From NCBI GenBank assembly GCA_028875335.1, contig JAPPEF010000370.1:62001-126000 (forward strand): a stretch of 64,000 nucleotides of DNA. Reading direction: 5' to 3'. The notes under the pieces were generated by a model. That model saw only the letters and a list, made by a program, of their open reading frames with translations, did no database searches and was not told where the DNA came from. The DNA is from Gemmatimonadota bacterium. Its GTDB lineage: Bacteria; Latescibacterota; UBA2968; UBA8231. The translations under genes were made by a program, and so were the position numbers. Positions 62,752 to 64,000 of this stretch are shown here, one piece after another; within the stretch, counting starts at the first letter, position 1, and each line of letters starts with the position of its first letter.

Positions 62752-63525
62752 TCACTCTGGGGTGACATAGGCAGCGGTAATGCCGCCATCGACGACGAAG
62801 GTCGAGCCCGTGATGAAGGAGGCGTCGTCCGAGGCCAAGAAGACGACCGTCCGGGCGATCTCCTCGGCCTCGCCGAAGCGGCCCATGGGGATATGGACCA
62901 AGCGGCGCTGGCGTTTCTCTTCGCTGTCGAGGTATTTCATCAACAGCTCGGTGCGCAATGGACCGGGGCAGAGTGCGTTGACGCGGATGTTTTCGCGGGC
63001 GTGGATAACGGCTAGCTCGCGCGTCAGGGCGAGGACGCCGCCCTTGCTGGCGGTATAGGCCAATTGGGGCGTGGCCGCTCCGAGCAAGGCGACAAAAGAG
63101 GCGGTGTTGACGATCGCGCCACCGCCGGCGCGGCGCAGGGCTGGAATGCCGTATTTGCAGCCCAAAAAGACGCCCTTGAGATTGACGGCCATGGTCAGAT
63201 CCCAGACCTCCTCTTCGGTGTCGATGGCGTCGGCGTCGGCGTGGTGGGAGATGCCGGCGTTGTTGAACAGCACGTCGAGGCGACCATAGGCGGCTTCAGC
63301 TTGCTGGACCATGCGTTCGCAGTCGGCGGCGCGGGACACGTCGGCGGCGATGGCGATGGCCTGCCCGTTGTCCGCGATGATGGTTGCGACCGTTTCTTTA
63401 GCTGTGGCTGCGTCGATGTCAACGGCGGCGATGTGCGCGCCTTCACGAGCGCAGAGCAACGCAGTTTGGCGGCCGATGCCCGAGCCAGCGCCGGTGATAA
63501 GGACGACTTTGCCGGTGAGCTTCAC
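62752..63525 (-). CDS. SDR-family NAD(P)-dependent oxidoreductase
   Basis: 257 residues, a complete classical short-chain dehydrogenase: the cofactor motif VLITGAGSGIGRQ (8-20), an acidic residue after the second strand (AAVDID, favouring NAD), LFNNAGIS, a catalytic Ser strand IVNTASF, the YTASK active site and a C-terminal FVVDGGITAAYV. The substrate may be a sugar such as xylose or gluconate, given xylA downstream, but this is only inferred from position. It overlaps the dihydrolipoamide dehydrogenase gene by four bases. Confidence 0.9.
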   Translation of the reverse strand: MKLTGKVVLITGAGSGIGRQTALLCAREGAHIAAVDIDAATAKETVATIIADNGQAIAIAADVSRAADCERMVQQAEAAYGRLDVLFNNAGISHHADADAIDTEEEVWDLTMAVNLKGVFLGCKYGIPALRRAGGGAIVNTASFVALLGAATPQLAYTASKGGVLALTRELAVIHARENIRVNALCPGPLRTELLMKYLDSEEKRQRRLVHIPMGRFGEAEEIARTVVFLASDDASFITGSTFVVDGGITAAYVTPE

Positions 63526-64000
63526 GATACTGTGTCCCGCGCAGCTTCACCTACGACTTCTGACAGTGCTGGATGCGCGTGGACGGTGCGGGCTACATCC
63601 TCGGCACTGGCACCGAACTCTAGGGCCAAGACGCCCTCGGCAATCAGGTGCGAAGCCTGCGGTCCGAGAATGTGCATCCCCAAGAGTTGGTCGGTGTGCG
63701 CATCGGCGACGACCTTGACTAGGCCGTCGATGTCGTCCATGCAGTGGGCACGGGCGTTGCTGCGAAAGAGGTGCTTGCCGACGGCGACTTCGTGGCCGGC
63801 TGCTGTGGCTGCTTCCTCACTCGCGCCCACGGAGGCTAGTTCTGGATGGGTGTACACGACCGAGGGTATGGCCTCGTAGTTGACCTGTCCGGCGCGTCCG
63901 GCCATTCGCTCGGCGACCGCGACTCCTTCGGCCTCGGCCTTGTGGGCCAGCATCGGTCCGGGCACGAGGTCGCCGATAGCCCAGATGCCCTCGACATTGG
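63522..64000 (-). CDS. lpdA: Dihydrolipoamide dehydrogenase, partial (C-terminal part)
   Basis: About 160 C-terminal residues are visible; the gene begins beyond the right edge. It contains the FAD-contact strand IWAIGDLVPGPMLAHKAEAEG, the dimerisation-domain motif IPSVVYTHPELASVG, MHILGPQASHLI and the active-site base segment HAHPALSEVV (His with the following Glu). E3 reoxidises lipoyl domains of 2-oxoacid dehydrogenases and the glycine cleavage system. The ATGA overlap with the SDR gene suggests co-translation. Confidence 0.9.
   Translation of the reverse strand, partial: NVEGIWAIGDLVPGPMLAHKAEAEGVAVAERMAGRAGQVNYEAIPSVVYTHPELASVGASEEAATAAGHEVAVGKHLFRSNARAHCMDDIDGLVKVVADAHTDQLLGMHILGPQASHLIAEGVLALEFGASAEDVARTVHAHPALSEVVGEAARDTVS

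Overview
The window reads as chromosomal DNA of a G+C-rich, diderm, heterotrophic bacterium. Evidence for an outer membrane is a large beta-barrel-like protein (33202-35922), several lipoproteins and a periplasmic PPIase lipoprotein. Several PhyH-type dioxygenases, sugar-acid enzymes, ASPIC/UnbV proteins, DapL, FlgD-like C-terminal domains ('NPFTPNGDGIND') and dispersed palindromic repeats together resemble uncultivated FCB-type lineages such as Latescibacterota, or Poribacteria. This placement is an inference from gene content, not a phylogenetic result.

Layout. 1-7059: catabolic and dioxygenase genes (Gfo/Idh/MocA, MBL hydrolase, Ldh2-type dehydrogenase, epimerase, enolase-superfamily dehydratase, two PhyH proteins), interrupted by a VapBC-like pair. 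7260-7980: a YefM/YoeB-like pair and a convergent DUF433 gene. 8002-14392: a complete SUF iron-sulfur assembly operon, sufB-C-D-S-U-T, with a cysteine-bearing Rrf2 regulator at its end. 14473-23412: a MoxR/DUF58/DUF4175-type envelope operon that also carries a PhyH-HEAT fusion. 23629-52773: a long surface and secretion region. It has three giant exported proteins sharing a FlgD-like C-terminal domain and a terminal Ala-Tyr, three TPR-tailed GT-C-type membrane glycosyltransferase candidates, a beta-barrel protein with a CBM9-like partner, a parvulin lipoprotein, an SGNH-TPR protein, two ASPIC/UnbV lipoproteins and an FGE-like protein. 52792-58318: housekeeping genes (glnS, a TIM-barrel isomerase, dapL, a small RHH protein coupled to nadA) with three kinds of palindromic repeat between them. 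58320-61288: an accessory segment with an AT-rich 2-deoxyribosyltransferase-like effector, a dead IS481-type transposase, a 149-bp inverted-repeat element, a decayed direct repeat of the nadA 3' end, and a PD-(D/E)XK nuclease-like gene. 61324-64000: xylA, a truncated HAD gene, an SDR dehydrogenase and the C-terminal part of dihydrolipoamide dehydrogenase.

The parts most worth attention are: (i) the surface-protein region, where repeat-bearing exported proteins alternate with candidate protein glycosyltransferases; (ii) two unrecognised repeat modules inside those proteins; (iii) the insertion at the 3' end of nadA, flanked by direct repeats and carrying a candidate defence effector; and (iv) a family of palindromic elements with shared ends. 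No CRISPR array, rRNA or tRNA was seen.
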